Assembly: GCF_002741035.1 (NCBI RefSeq)
Contig: NZ_CP016808.1
Span: 1,240,001-1,304,000 of the forward strand
Length of the DNA: 64,000 bases
Source of the DNA: Paenibacillus sp. BIHB 4019
Lineage (GTDB): Bacteria; Bacillota; Bacilli; Paenibacillales; Paenibacillaceae
Direction of reading: 5' to 3'
In this document: positions 50,726 to 60,500 of the stretch, one piece after another
How positions within the stretch are numbered: position 1 is the first letter of the stretch
How the letters are laid out: each line of letters begins with the position of its first letter
Translations under genes and position numbers: made by a program
The notes under the pieces: generated by a model
Told to the model about the DNA's origin: nothing
What the model saw: only the letters and a program-made list of their open reading frames with translations
Databases searched by the model: none

Positions 50726-51889
50726 TTATGCTTTATTTTCCAGACTGCTGCCTGTCGTAATGGCTGCTTCCTTAAAATTTTCCACCGAAGCGGTCTTCTC
50801 ATAAAAACGGGGCGTATTCGCCATTAAGCCTTCACGCGTATAGAAGGGATCGTTCTCTGCAAGCGGGAGCACGACCTTTTCTCCTGTGCTTGCCGACTTG
50901 TAAACAGCCGTAATAAACTCAAGCGTGCTGCGGCCGCTGATACCGTCAATCAGAACGGGCGCGCCTGTCTCAATCGCGGTCAGCACATTATCAATCTGTC
51001 CGAGATGGCCTATATACTCCACCTCCGGAAGGCCTTCATACAGCTTCTGAAGCTGCTGCTCCAGCTCTTCATTAGCTATCGGGAAGCCATTCTGCCGCGA
51101 GATCGAAGCCTTCATTTTCCATGGAACGGACACGCGGGCCTGCTTGCCTTGGAATATCAGCTGCTGCTCCTCGCCATGGTGCACAACGGAGCTGGTCACA
51201 ATGCCGAGCGCCCCTTGCGGGAAGCGCAGCATTGCCATCGACAGGTCCTCGACCTCTGCATTATCATGCGATGTATTCGTCATAAATGCTTGCACCTCGC
51301 TAGGCTGGCCCATCATCCACAGCAGCGCATCAATATGGTGCACCGCATGGTTCAGCGTACAGCCGCCGCCTTCCTTCTCCCATGTGCCTCGCCACCACAA
51401 ATCGTAATAGCTATGCCCTCGCCACCAGAAGGAATCAACCTGAGCATGGACGATAGGTCCCATCAGACCGCTATCTACTACCGATTTCAGCTTCATCATC
51501 GGCGTTTTAAAGCGATTTTGCGCCACAATCGACAGGATTTTCCCGCTGCGGCGGGCCGCTTCGTTCATTTGGTCGCATTCCTGCAAGGAAGAGGCCATCG
51601 GCTTCTCCACGAGTACATGCTTGCCATCGTTCAGAAGATCAACCGCAATAGGCGCATGGGTATACGGCGGCGTACATACCGATACCAGATCGATATCCTC
51701 CCCTAGCAGTTCCTTATAATCAGCTACAATTTTAACGCCTTCCAATTGAAACTGCTCCAGTCTCGCTCGCGCCTTATCCGTGTAAGAATCGCAAATCGCT
51801 ACAACCTTGCAGCGCTCGCCAAACGTTCTATACGCTTCCAAATGAGCGGAGCTAATGGCTCCCGCTCCAATAACCGCTATTTTTAGCAT
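50726..51889 (-). CDS. Gfo/Idh/MocA-family oxidoreductase
   Basis: A 387-residue NAD(P)-dependent sugar or cyclitol dehydrogenase. Rossmann motif IAVIGAGAISSAHL (4-17), the hallmark VEKPMASS (about 95) with the catalytic Lys, and GGGCTLNHAVHHIDALLWMMG (about 175-195, quoted in part) with the conserved HxxD-type helix. The C-terminal half is the alpha/beta substrate domain. ATG at 51889 with GGGGGAG 8 nt upstream. Divergent from an AraC regulator 157 bp away, which presumably controls it. Confidence 0.92.
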   Translation of the reverse strand: MLKIAVIGAGAISSAHLEAYRTFGERCKVVAICDSYTDKARARLEQFQLEGVKIVADYKELLGEDIDLVSVCTPPYTHAPIAVDLLNDGKHVLVEKPMASSLQECDQMNEAARRSGKILSIVAQNRFKTPMMKLKSVVDSGLMGPIVHAQVDSFWWRGHSYYDLWWRGTWEKEGGGCTLNHAVHHIDALLWMMGQPSEVQAFMTNTSHDNAEVEDLSMAMLRFPQGALGIVTSSVVHHGEEQQLIFQGKQARVSVPWKMKASISRQNGFPIANEELEQQLQKLYEGLPEVEYIGHLGQIDNVLTAIETGAPVLIDGISGRSTLEFITAVYKSASTGEKVVLPLAENDPFYTREGLMANTPRFYEKTASVENFKEAAITTGSSLENKA

Positions 51890-52046
51890 AAAACGAACTC
51901 CCCCGTTCGCAAATGAGTTACTATTTCCCTCTTTATTTTAAAGGAAAATCCACCTCATTTATGATTGGGAATTGTGATAAAATACAACTATATTGCGGTT
52001 TTTAAAGCGTTTGCAGCTATAGGCAATATAAGGAGGCTCGGCAACC

Positions 52047-52907
52047 GTGCACAAAATGGAAGAACAGTTTTCATTCAACTATCGCATCTCATCTGACAGC
52101 AGCTTCTGGGAAGTTTTTCACGCCCATTCCCAAATGGAATTTTCCTATGTCCATGCCGGACATGGGGATCTCATTGTAGAAGGCAAGCGCTACCGGATTG
52201 AGCCAAATACTTTAATGGTTTTCCATCCCTTTCAGCTTCATCGGGTGCAGATGGATGTTTCGGCGGAGCAGCCATTCGTTCGTACCGTGCTCATGTTCGA
52301 GCCGTCGCCGCTCAAAAAATACTGGAGCTCCTTCCCATTGCTGAAAGCTTTTTTTGAGGAATTGCTGCTTCGGCCCGGCGGCGAGCCCTGGTACGGCATT
52401 TCCGAGTCATCGCCGCTTGCGCTGCTTTTGAAGCAATTTAAGGAAACGCGCGAGCAGCTTGCAGCTGATGAACCCGCGGAAGAGGAGGACAATCATTTTC
52501 TGCTGCTGGAGCTGCTGCGGCAATTAAAAGCCATTCGCCAAAAGCCCGGCACCCAAGCTGCCTTGCGAATAAGACGGCAGAGCCACAGGGCAGAGGAAAT
52601 GATGGAGTGGATCGAGCAGCACTATCAGGAGCCGTTCCGGCTGGAGCAAATGGCCGAAGCGCTTCATCTGTCCCGCTATCATGTCGTGCATTTGTTCAAG
52701 CAGGCTACGGGCTCAACCATTATGGACTATACCAAAGCGACGCGCGTCCGCCATGCCTGCCTCTATTTAATCGAAACGACGCTGACCGTACCTGAAATCG
52801 CCACCCGTGTCGGCATGGGCAACCCCTCTTATTTCTGCAAGGTGTTTCGTCAGCAGATGGGACATACGCCGCATCAATATCGACTGCATATCCAGCGAAG
52901 AAAATAA
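52047..52907 (+). CDS. AraC-family regulator paired with Gfo/Idh gene
   Basis: A 286-residue AraC protein. Cupin-like domain (about 15-95: HAHSQMEFSYVHAGHGDLIV, PNTLMVFHPFQLHRV) and C-terminal double helix-turn-helix (about 185-283: RLEQMAEALHLSRYHVVHLFK, then IATRVGMGNPSYFCKVFRQQMGHTPHQYR, quoted in parts). The GTG at 52047 has AGGAGG 10 nt upstream. It probably senses a sugar or derivative and drives the divergent oxidoreductase gene. Confidence 0.9.
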   Translation: MHKMEEQFSFNYRISSDSSFWEVFHAHSQMEFSYVHAGHGDLIVEGKRYRIEPNTLMVFHPFQLHRVQMDVSAEQPFVRTVLMFEPSPLKKYWSSFPLLKAFFEELLLRPGGEPWYGISESSPLALLLKQFKETREQLAADEPAEEEDNHFLLLELLRQLKAIRQKPGTQAALRIRRQSHRAEEMMEWIEQHYQEPFRLEQMAEALHLSRYHVVHLFKQATGSTIMDYTKATRVRHACLYLIETTLTVPEIATRVGMGNPSYFCKVFRQQMGHTPHQYRLHIQRRK

Positions 52908-52949
52908 GGCCGCTCTATTTGCATAGAAGGCAGCCTTACTCTATCCATG

Positions 52950-53309
52950 CTAAGTTTTTTTGCATTTCCATTTCCCGTTTCGGACGGGGGTCACTTTAAC
53001 CCCAATTTCCACAGCGGTTATGGAAAGGATTTTAATATAAGTAACCACACCCTTTACATTAAGAATGGCACAACCATTGGCCACTCCCATGAACACGCCT
53101 ACATGGGAGGTGCTATCAAAATGAATGCGAATATTCGGAGTACCTACGCCAATACCCTTAAGAATATTCCGAATGCAGCTGTTGCTGCCTCCGCTTTTGT
53201 TGCTGCAGCTTCGATCGCCTTTGCTTTTATTCCCATAGCTTTTATTTCCGTTGCTTTTGTGACTATAATTTTTGCTGCTATAGCTGCGACTGGCTCCTTT
53301 TCTTGGCAA
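52950..53309 (-). CDS. Small protein with Ser/Asn/Lys/Gly-rich N-terminus, spore-coat-like
   Basis: A 119-residue protein I cannot assign. Residues ~7-45 repeat short words such as SYGNKSKG, SHKSNGNK and CSNKSGGSNSC; the rest (about 50-112) reads as a compact beta-rich domain: IRIHFDSTSHVGVFMGVANG, then CAILNVKGVVTYIKILSITA. The TTG at 53309 is chosen because GGAGG lies 8 nt upstream; a GTG at 53318 would fall inside that site. The composition resembles spore-coat or surface proteins of Bacillales, but that is only a resemblance. A same-size plus-strand frame over it (52947-53312) lacks a ribosome site. Confidence 0.65.
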   Translation of the reverse strand: MPRKGASRSYSSKNYSHKSNGNKSYGNKSKGDRSCSNKSGGSNSCIRNILKGIGVGTPNIRIHFDSTSHVGVFMGVANGCAILNVKGVVTYIKILSITAVEIGVKVTPVRNGKWKCKKT

Positions 53310-53495
53310 TAATACCACCTCCTTATTGATAGAGTTGATATTATTGTATGGAAGTTGCTAGATTATGGTGTGTGCCTTTTATGCTATTAAATTTCATCTT
53401 CCCGCAATATAGCGAAAATTCCCACTCATTCGCGCTACCAAGCACTTTATAGTAAAATGGGAGAATGCTCTAAGATAAGATGAAGAGGTGCCTGA

Positions 53496-53780
53496 ATGTC
53501 CATTAGCTTCACTAACTCGATTATAAGCCGGCTCAAAAGGGAAATTGCTGATTTAGAAGCCAAAAACGCATTGGAGAAAAATAAATCCGCTAAAGCGCAA
53601 GCGAAGCTGAAGCAACTGCAAAAGGACAGCAAAAAAAGCAGCATGCCCAGCGATTTAAGCAACAAACTGACCCGCATAAATAAATTAAATGAAGAAATCG
53701 CCGATAGCGCGAAAAAACAAGCCGAGTTCTCCCGGCAGTTGGTTTACAAAAAGTCTGAGTTAAAAAAACACTCCTCCTAG
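53496..53780 (+). CDS. Small coiled-coil protein
   Basis: A 94-residue protein made of two amphipathic helices: ISRLKREIADLEAKNALEKN (about 9-28) continuing to about 48, a short SSMPSDLSNK turn, and LTRINKLNEEIADSAKKQAEF (about 57-77) onward. It has no Cys or Trp and is strongly charged. It recalls the N-terminal coiled-coil modules found in front of TIR, caspase-like or other effector domains in bacteria, but here the frame ends straight after the module. ATG at 53496 with AGAGGTG 5 nt upstream. It stands alone with its own terminator. Confidence 0.75.
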   Translation: MSISFTNSIISRLKREIADLEAKNALEKNKSAKAQAKLKQLQKDSKKSSMPSDLSNKLTRINKLNEEIADSAKKQAEFSRQLVYKKSELKKHSS

Positions 53781-53830
53781 ATTTTCACACCCTACAATCG
53801 GCTCACGAATGCATGTATGCCGCAATTGGA

Positions 53831-53874
53831 AAAAGGTTGGATTCCCCTTTAACTGAGGAAATCCAACCCTTTTT
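53831..53874. terminator. Bidirectional terminator after the coiled-coil gene
   Basis: GGTTGGATT (53835-53843) pairs with AATCCAACC (53860-53868), and TTTTTATTTT follows; on the minus strand CTTTTTCC follows. It also serves the AraC gene on the other strand. Confidence 0.8.
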
Positions 53875-53937
53875 ATTTTCTCACTGGAGCGCTAAAATTT
53901 CTATAATCTGCTTCCCGCTTCCTAAATCAGGCAACCA

Positions 53938-54789
53938 TTATTCCTTGCCATGCATCCCGTACAGTCGGCGGTAAGCAGTCGGCGTCATGCCTTCATGCTG
54001 CATAAAACGCTTATTGAAATAGCTGACGCTCGGATAGCCAGCTTCCTCGGCAATTTGCCCAATGTTGTCATCCTTCCGCTCCAACAGCCATTGCTTGGCC
54101 GCTTGCAGGCGACAGCGCGTAATAAAATCCATTGGCGTCATCCTCGTCGCCGCTCGAAACAGCTTACAGAAATAATAAGGCGTCACTCCGAGCCTATCCG
54201 CCCATTCATCCAAAATAAACGGCTTCACCGCCTCCTGCTGCATAAGCGGAAGCAGCTCCATAATTCGGTCAGCGGACGTTTCCGCCTTGCCCTGATTCAG
54301 CGCCACTGCCTGCTCGACGAATATTGTAAGCAACGCATAAGTAAGCATAGAGAGATGCGCCGGATGCAGCATGCGGTACGTCTCTGCCTCGCTCAGCAGC
54401 TCCTCATGAGCCCTCTCCCAAACCGCAGGCTGGCGAAGCCTCCATAAAGGGCTTTTATGCAAGCCCTGCTCAATCAAATAATCGCGGAGCCCGCTGCCGC
54501 CATAAAAGTGAAGCCAGCGTATATCCCACGGCTCATCCTTGCTGCTGTAATACCGCTGCTTTTGCAGTGGAAAATACAGCACCGCCTCCCCCGCGCGCAG
54601 CTCATGAACGACACCTTCCAATTCGACAAATCCTTTGCCCGATGCGACATAATGGATATTAAAATTATTCAGGGCGCCCGCTTCCCGATGTACGCTATGC
54701 TCGGGCTGTTCACTGTAATTTCCAACCGATTCCGGAAAACAAAAGTAAGGCATATTCGGAAGTGTAAGCAAATGGCTCTGACGATGCAA
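53938..54789 (-). CDS. AraC-family regulator divergent from sugar oxidoreductases
   Basis: A 283-residue AraC protein. N-terminal cupin-like part (about 30-95: FNIHYVASGKGFVELEG, AGEAVLYFPLQ) and C-terminal helix-turn-helix pair (about 185-278: LDEWADRLGVTPYYFCKLFR and IGQIAEEAGYPSVSYFNKRF, then GMTPTAYRR). The TTG at 54789 is favoured because GAGG lies about 8 nt upstream; a GTG at 54798 overlaps the site. It is divergent from the Gfo/Idh and aldo/keto reductase genes 122 bp away and probably controls them. Confidence 0.88.
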   Translation of the reverse strand: MHRQSHLLTLPNMPYFCFPESVGNYSEQPEHSVHREAGALNNFNIHYVASGKGFVELEGVVHELRAGEAVLYFPLQKQRYYSSKDEPWDIRWLHFYGGSGLRDYLIEQGLHKSPLWRLRQPAVWERAHEELLSEAETYRMLHPAHLSMLTYALLTIFVEQAVALNQGKAETSADRIMELLPLMQQEAVKPFILDEWADRLGVTPYYFCKLFRAATRMTPMDFITRCRLQAAKQWLLERKDDNIGQIAEEAGYPSVSYFNKRFMQHEGMTPTAYRRLYGMHGKE

Positions 54790-54911
54790 ATTCAACACCT
54801 CAATGACAATATTGTTTTAATAGGGTGCAAAATATTATCATTTTAATTTTAATTCACATCCTCTATAATCGCAATATCATCATAAACTAACATACAAAGC
54901 GAGGTTGAACC

Positions 54912-55910
54912 ATGAGCAAAAAGTTAAAATGGGGCATTCTGGGCTGTGCTAATATTGCGAAACGCGCGGTCATTCCAGGATTGCATTTATCTGAATTAAA
55001 TGAAGTAGCTGCCATCGCCAGCCGCGACGGAGACAAGGCCAAGCAAACCGCCGAACAACTCCAAATTCCGACTGCATACGACAGCTACGAAGCCCTTTTG
55101 GCGGACAGCTCCATCGACGTCCTTTATATACCGCTCCCTAACCACCTGCATAAGGAATGGGCGATCAAGGCTGCTGCGGCCGGCAAACATATTTTATGCG
55201 AAAAACCGCTTGCCCTTACGGCTCGCGAAGCGGCAGAAATGGCTGAAGCCGCTGATCAAGCTGGCGTTCTGCTTTCCGAGGCTTTTATGTATCGCTACCA
55301 CCCCCGTTATGAAACGATTAAAGACTTGATTGCAAACGGTGCCATCGGTGAAGTACGCGGCATTCGCAGTGCTTTTACGTTTAACAATGCTGGCGATAAA
55401 GCGAACGTCCGCTATCGCAAGGCTTGGGGCGGCGGCTCCCTCTACGATGTAGGCTGCTATCCGATTAATGCAGCGCGCCTATTGCTGGGCAAGGAGCCCG
55501 AAGCGGTAACGGTAAACGCCCAATTTTCACCCGAGCATGATGATGTGGATATGATGGCGTCCGGGCTCATCGAATTCGAGGGCAATGTATCGCTCACCTT
55601 CGATTGCGGCATGTGGTCCGCCTTCCGCAATCCGCTTGAAGTATTAGGCAGCGATGGAATCATTGAGGTTCCTTCCGCTTTTATTACCCCTACCCCGGAA
55701 AGCGGCACGATTTTCGTCACATCTGGCGGCGAGCGCAAGGAAGTTGAAGTCCCATATGTAAATGCCTATACCGAGCAAGCCGACCATATGGCACGTGCCA
55801 TTACGGAAGGTAAAGCTCTAGCCTTCGGTGCCGCGGATGCCATCCGCAATATGAAAGTAATTGATGCCTGCCTGCAGTCTGCACGCGAGCGCCAAAGAGT
55901 TATTTTGTAA
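54912..55910 (+). CDS. Gfo/Idh/MocA-family oxidoreductase, second locus
   Basis: A 332-residue NAD(P)-dependent dehydrogenase. Rossmann start KWGILGCANIAKRAVIPG (6-23), IPLPNHLHKEW (about 75), the catalytic Lys in ILCEKPLALT (about 95), and GGGSLYDVGCYPINAAR (about 176) with the conserved YxxxxxR-like helix. It resembles glucose-fructose oxidoreductase or D-xylose dehydrogenase-like members. ATG at 54912 with GAGG about 7 nt upstream. It is followed after 48 bp by the aldo/keto reductase gene. Confidence 0.92.
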   Translation: MSKKLKWGILGCANIAKRAVIPGLHLSELNEVAAIASRDGDKAKQTAEQLQIPTAYDSYEALLADSSIDVLYIPLPNHLHKEWAIKAAAAGKHILCEKPLALTAREAAEMAEAADQAGVLLSEAFMYRYHPRYETIKDLIANGAIGEVRGIRSAFTFNNAGDKANVRYRKAWGGGSLYDVGCYPINAARLLLGKEPEAVTVNAQFSPEHDDVDMMASGLIEFEGNVSLTFDCGMWSAFRNPLEVLGSDGIIEVPSAFITPTPESGTIFVTSGGERKEVEVPYVNAYTEQADHMARAITEGKALAFGAADAIRNMKVIDACLQSARERQRVIL

Positions 55911-55958
55911 GCTTAAACGCTTCAAGCACATTAGCCTATTGAGGAGGCCACGACAAAA

Positions 55959-56900
55959 ATGGAATATTTAAAGGTGCAAGGCTTGGACAAACCGGTATCC
56001 CGGCTAATGAAAGGCTCGGATTATTTTTATCATGACCGCTATGATAAAGCTGCGGCAAACTTGGATGCGTTTTTCGCCATCGGCGGCAATTCCATTGATT
56101 CGGCCCATATTTACTGCGGCGGCCAAAGCGAGGAAGTTATCGGCCGTTATTTGAAAGAGAAAGGCAATCGGGAGCAGTGGGTCATTTTGACTAAAGGCGC
56201 ACACCATGACCAAAATGGCCCTCGTGTAAGCAGTGAAGCGATTCGCAGCGATTTGAACACCAGCCTTGAGCGGCTGCAATCAGGCTACATTGATATGTAT
56301 GCGCTGCACCGCGATGATCCAGCTGTTCCCGCTGGCGAGGTCATTGAAATTTTGAACGAGCATGTCGCTTCAGGCGCCGTTCGGACGATTGGCGTGTCCA
56401 ACTGGACATGGCAGCGTATTAAGGAAGCCAATGATTATGCGGCAGCCAAAGGTTTGGTTGGCTTTTCCTTCAATAGCCCTAACTTCAGCCTGGCAAAAGC
56501 AAACGAACCGTTCTGGGCAGGCTGCGTTTCCGCTGATGAGGAGACATCCGCGTGGCATGAAGCAACGCAAATGCCGTTATTTTCATGGTCGTCCCAAGCC
56601 AGAGGCTTCTTCACGGAACGCTTTACACCTGAGGATCGCTCGAATGCCGATCTGGTTCGCGTCTTCTATAGCGACGGCAACTGGGAGCGGCTGGAGCGTG
56701 CCAAGCAGCTTGCTGCTCGCAAAGGGGTTACTGCCATTCAAATCGCACTCGCTTACGTGCTGAACCAGCCGTTCCCTACCTGCGCTTTAATAGGCGCACA
56801 ATCGCTGGAAGAGCTGAAATCCTGCGATGAGGGCTCGCTCGTTACATTGACAGCGGAAGAGCGGAATTGGCTGGATCTGACCTCGGAAAATCAAGGCTAG
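55959..56900 (+). CDS. Aldo/keto reductase
   Basis: A 313-residue TIM-barrel oxidoreductase using NAD(P)H. The tetrad is in place: Asp and Tyr in SIDSAHIYCGGQSEE (about 45-59), Lys in VILTKGAHH (about 81) and His in MYALHRDDP (about 112); the cofactor end includes IQIALAYVLNQPF. ATG at 55959 with GAGGAGG about 11 nt upstream. With the preceding Gfo/Idh gene it forms a two-gene sugar or sugar-alcohol oxidation unit under the divergent AraC regulator. Confidence 0.92.
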   Translation: MEYLKVQGLDKPVSRLMKGSDYFYHDRYDKAAANLDAFFAIGGNSIDSAHIYCGGQSEEVIGRYLKEKGNREQWVILTKGAHHDQNGPRVSSEAIRSDLNTSLERLQSGYIDMYALHRDDPAVPAGEVIEILNEHVASGAVRTIGVSNWTWQRIKEANDYAAAKGLVGFSFNSPNFSLAKANEPFWAGCVSADEETSAWHEATQMPLFSWSSQARGFFTERFTPEDRSNADLVRVFYSDGNWERLERAKQLAARKGVTAIQIALAYVLNQPFPTCALIGAQSLEELKSCDEGSLVTLTAEERNWLDLTSENQG

Positions 56901-56914
56901 GTAACCGCAGCATA

Positions 56915-57139
56915 CGATTGTTGCTGAGTTCATGCAGTGTGGGAGCCTCATTCCTTTTTTGGCGGACTGAGGTTCCGCTATTCTGGCTTTAGATCCGATT
57001 TTAGGCGATATGCGGACAGGAAATCCGTTATTGCCCTCTTCCTCCCGTCGAAATGGCGTAGGACAGCGCGTTAACGGCTCCTGAGTCCGCAGCCTGTGCC
57101 ATAACCCGAGATTCGGTTAAAATAGCTGCTGCTGTGTCC
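56915..57139 (-). repeat. Dispersed intergenic repeat, copy B
   Basis: The reverse-strand partner of 41493-41715. The two copies share long identical blocks (for example GAATAGCGGAACCTCAGTCC followed by GCCAAAAA, and CGGGTTATGG) and differ by small gaps. It lies between the aldo/keto reductase gene and its terminator. It has no open frame of note and no flanking target duplication that I can see. Confidence 0.8.
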
Positions 57140-57247
57140 ACCAAATCTGTCTTTGTACAGGGAAAACTCCTGAAACGACTCGTATGAAGCTGCCTTACGG
57201 TACTTCATCTATTAGATCGAGATATCGAGATCCCAAATATACTTGAG

Positions 57248-57272
57248 CCGCCAACCTTTTGGCGGTTTTTTG
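57248..57272 (+). terminator. Terminator of the oxidoreductase operon
   Basis: CCGCCAA (57248-57254), loop, TTGGCGG (57259-57265), followed by TTTTTT. It lies 350 bp after the last stop codon, beyond repeat copy B. Confidence 0.85.
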
Positions 57273-57330
57273 GCATGCTTTTTTAACAAAAAATAATATG
57301 GACAGCGCTGTTATAAAGCAAAGGAAATCG

Positions 57331-57350
57331 ACAGCTATTTGTCGAATAAT
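57331..57350 (+). promoter_or_regulatory. Spo0A-box-like site
   Basis: TGTCGAA at 57340-57346 is a perfect 0A box (TGnCGAA). It is also half of the inverted repeat TCGACA (57328-57333) / TGTCGA (57340-57345). It lies 164 bp before the large SLH gene. Control by Spo0A is only suggested. The rest of 57273-57509 is AT-rich leader with no gene. Confidence 0.3.
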
Positions 57351-57509
57351 GTCTGTTATATTATCTACTACTATTTTCAGATAACTGTGGGATTGGGGGA
57401 GCATTAGCAGCAAATTGTATGAAAGAATGGGATTCTTAGACATCGAGAAATAAAATTAGGCCGTACATCGCTGTAAACCATTTAATTAAGAGCACCTACA
57501 TCTGAGGGA

Positions 57510-60500
57510 GTGATCCATATTTTACGCTCGGTTAAACATCTCAAGAAGGCTTTTATGATTTTATTAAGCTTAACAGTCGTTCTTTCTAGCAGTTTTTCTA
57601 TGAATCGATTCATAGACGTGGCTGCTGCTGCCATCACACCCACAACTGTCACGTTTACCACGAATGAAGCAACGGCGTGGAACGACGGTATTGCCGAAGA
57701 CGGCGAGGGTGGATCTGCCAATATCGCAGGTATTAATATGCAGTTTTACAATATCAGCGATACGAGCGGCACAATTATTCCAGAAAAGCTGATACATGGT
57801 GATACTGAGCAAAATGACTCTTTCTATGCTTTGACTAGTTATGCTTCTAATATAGCTAGCGGTTGGAAAGGCATGGGGATACAATCTTCTGACGGAGCCG
57901 AGTTTCGGTTGAAGGAATTTTTTTACTCTAATTGGGGCGGATCTGCTTCTATTACTGTAGTAGGCTATCGTAATGGAACGGAAGTGGGAAATACTTCATT
58001 TATTACAGATGAATTAGTGAATTATTACGATTCGAAAACAGTGATATTAGGATCAGCTTTTTACAATGTTGATAAGGTGCTTCTCTATTCAACAGGCCCA
58101 ACCTGGCATGGTATTAATAATATTCAAATCAATGAACCAATCATCACTAATGCGGCTGCGCCAACGATTGGCACTCAGCCGACTGATAAGACCGTGAACG
58201 TGGGCGGCAGTGCAAGCCTGAGTGTCGCGGCTAACGGCAGCGCGACGCTTAGCTACCAATGGTACAGTAATTCGACGAACAGCAACGTTGGCGGGACGCT
58301 TATTGGCGGTGCGACTAGCGCTTCTTATTCAGCACCAACTTCTAGTGCAGGCACGACTTACTATTATGTTGTCGTAACGAATACAGACAGCAGCGCATCA
58401 GGCAATCAGACTGCTACGGCTACCAGCAATGCAGCTAAGGTTACCGTGAACGCTCTTACTCATGCTGTAACTCCAACTATTGGCACTCAGCCGACTGATA
58501 AGACCGTGAACGTGGGCGGCAGTGCAAGCCTGAGTGTCGCGGCTAGCGGCAGCGCGACGCTTAGCTACCAATGGTACAGTAATTCGACGAACAGCAACGT
58601 TGGCGGGACGCTTATTGGCGGTGCGACTAGCGCTTCTTATTCAGCACCAACTTCTAGTGCAGGCACGACTTACTATTATGTTGTCGTAACTAATACAGAC
58701 AGCAGCGCATCAGGCAATCAGACTGCTACGGCTACCAGCAATGCAGCTAAGGTTACCGTGAACGCTCTTACTCATGCTGTAACTCCAACTATTGGCACTC
58801 AGCCGACTGATAAGACCGTGAACGTGGGCGGCAGTGCAAGCCTGAGTGTCGCGGCTAGCGGCAGCGCGACGCTTAGCTACCAATGGTACAGTAATTCGAC
58901 GAACAGCAACGTTGGCGGGACACTTATCGGCGGTGCGACTAGCGCTTCGTATTCAGCTCCAACTTCTAGTGCAGGTACGACTTACTACTACGTTGTCGTG
59001 ACCAATACGGACAGCAGTGCTACAGGGAACCAGACTGCTACGACTACTAGTAATGCAGCTAAGGTTACCGTGAATGCTCTTACTCATGCTGCAACTCCAA
59101 CTATTGGCACTCAGCCGACTGATAAGACCGTGAACGTGGGCGGCAGTGCAAGCCTGAGTGTCGCGGCTAGCGGCAGCGCGACGCTTAGCTACCAATGGTA
59201 CAGTAATTCGACGAACAGCAACGTTGGCGGGACACTTATCGGCGGGGCGACTAGCGCTTCGTATTCAGCTCCAACTTCTAGTGCAGGTACGACTTACTAC
59301 TACGTTGTCGTGACCAATACGGACAGCAGTGCAACAGGAAACCAGACTGCTGCGGTTACCAGTAATGTTGCAATCGTAACCGTGAATGCGTTAACCAACG
59401 CTTCCACTCCTACTATCAATACAGAACCAACGGATAAAAACGTAAACGTAGGCGGCAGCGCAAACCTGAGCGTGGCAGCTAGCAGCGATGCAACACTGAG
59501 CTATCAGTGGTATAGCAATTCAACTAACAGCAACGTGGGCGGGACGCCTATCGGCGGTGCAACCAGCGCTTCTTACTCAGCGCCAACTTCCAGCGCAGGT
59601 ACGACTTACTACTATGTTGTCATCACAAACACAGACAGCAGCGCGACGGGTAACCCAATCGCTACGGCTACCAGTAATGTTTCTACCGTAACTGTGAATG
59701 CATTAACCAACGCTTCCACTCCTACTATCGATACTGAGCCAACGGATAAGACTGTGAACGTGGGCGACAGCGCGAACCTGAGCATCGCGGCTAGCGGCAG
59801 CGCGACGCTTAGCTATCAGTGGTATAGCAATTCAACTAACGGCAACGTGGGCGGGACGCCTATCGGCGGTGCAACTAGCGCTTCTTACTCAGCGCCAACT
59901 TCCAGCGCGGGCACGATTTACTACTACGTTGTCGTGACCAATACGGACAGCAGTGCTACAGGGAACCAAACCGCTACGGCTACCAGTAATGTTGCAACCG
60001 TAACCGTGAATGCGTTAACCAACGCTCCCGCTCCTACTATCGATACTGAGCCAACGGATAAAACTGTGAACGTGGGCGACAGTGCGAACCTGAGCATCGC
60101 GGCTAGTGGCGATGCAACACTGAGCTATCAGTGGTACAGCAATTCAACCAACAGCACGGTTGGCGGTACGCCTATCGGCGGTGCGACTAGCGCTTCTTAC
60201 TCAGCACCAACTTCCAGCGCGGGCACGACTTACTACTACGTTGTCGTGACCAATACAGACAGCAGTGCTACAGGGAACCAGACTGCTACGGCTACTAGCA
60301 ATGTAGCAACCGTAACCGTGAATGCATTAACCAACGCATCCACTCCTACTATCGATACTGAGCCAACGGATAAAACTGTGAACGTAGGCGACAGTGCGAA
60401 CCTGAGCATCGCGGCTAGTGGCGATGCAACACTGAGCTATCAGTGGTACAGCAATTCAACCAACAGCACGGTTGGCGGTACGCCTATCGGCGGTGCGACT

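Noticed and set aside
52947..53312. 121-codon plus-strand frame with hydrophobic C-terminus
   Set aside because: It mirrors the minus-strand small protein gene, which has the GGAGG site; the plus frame has none.
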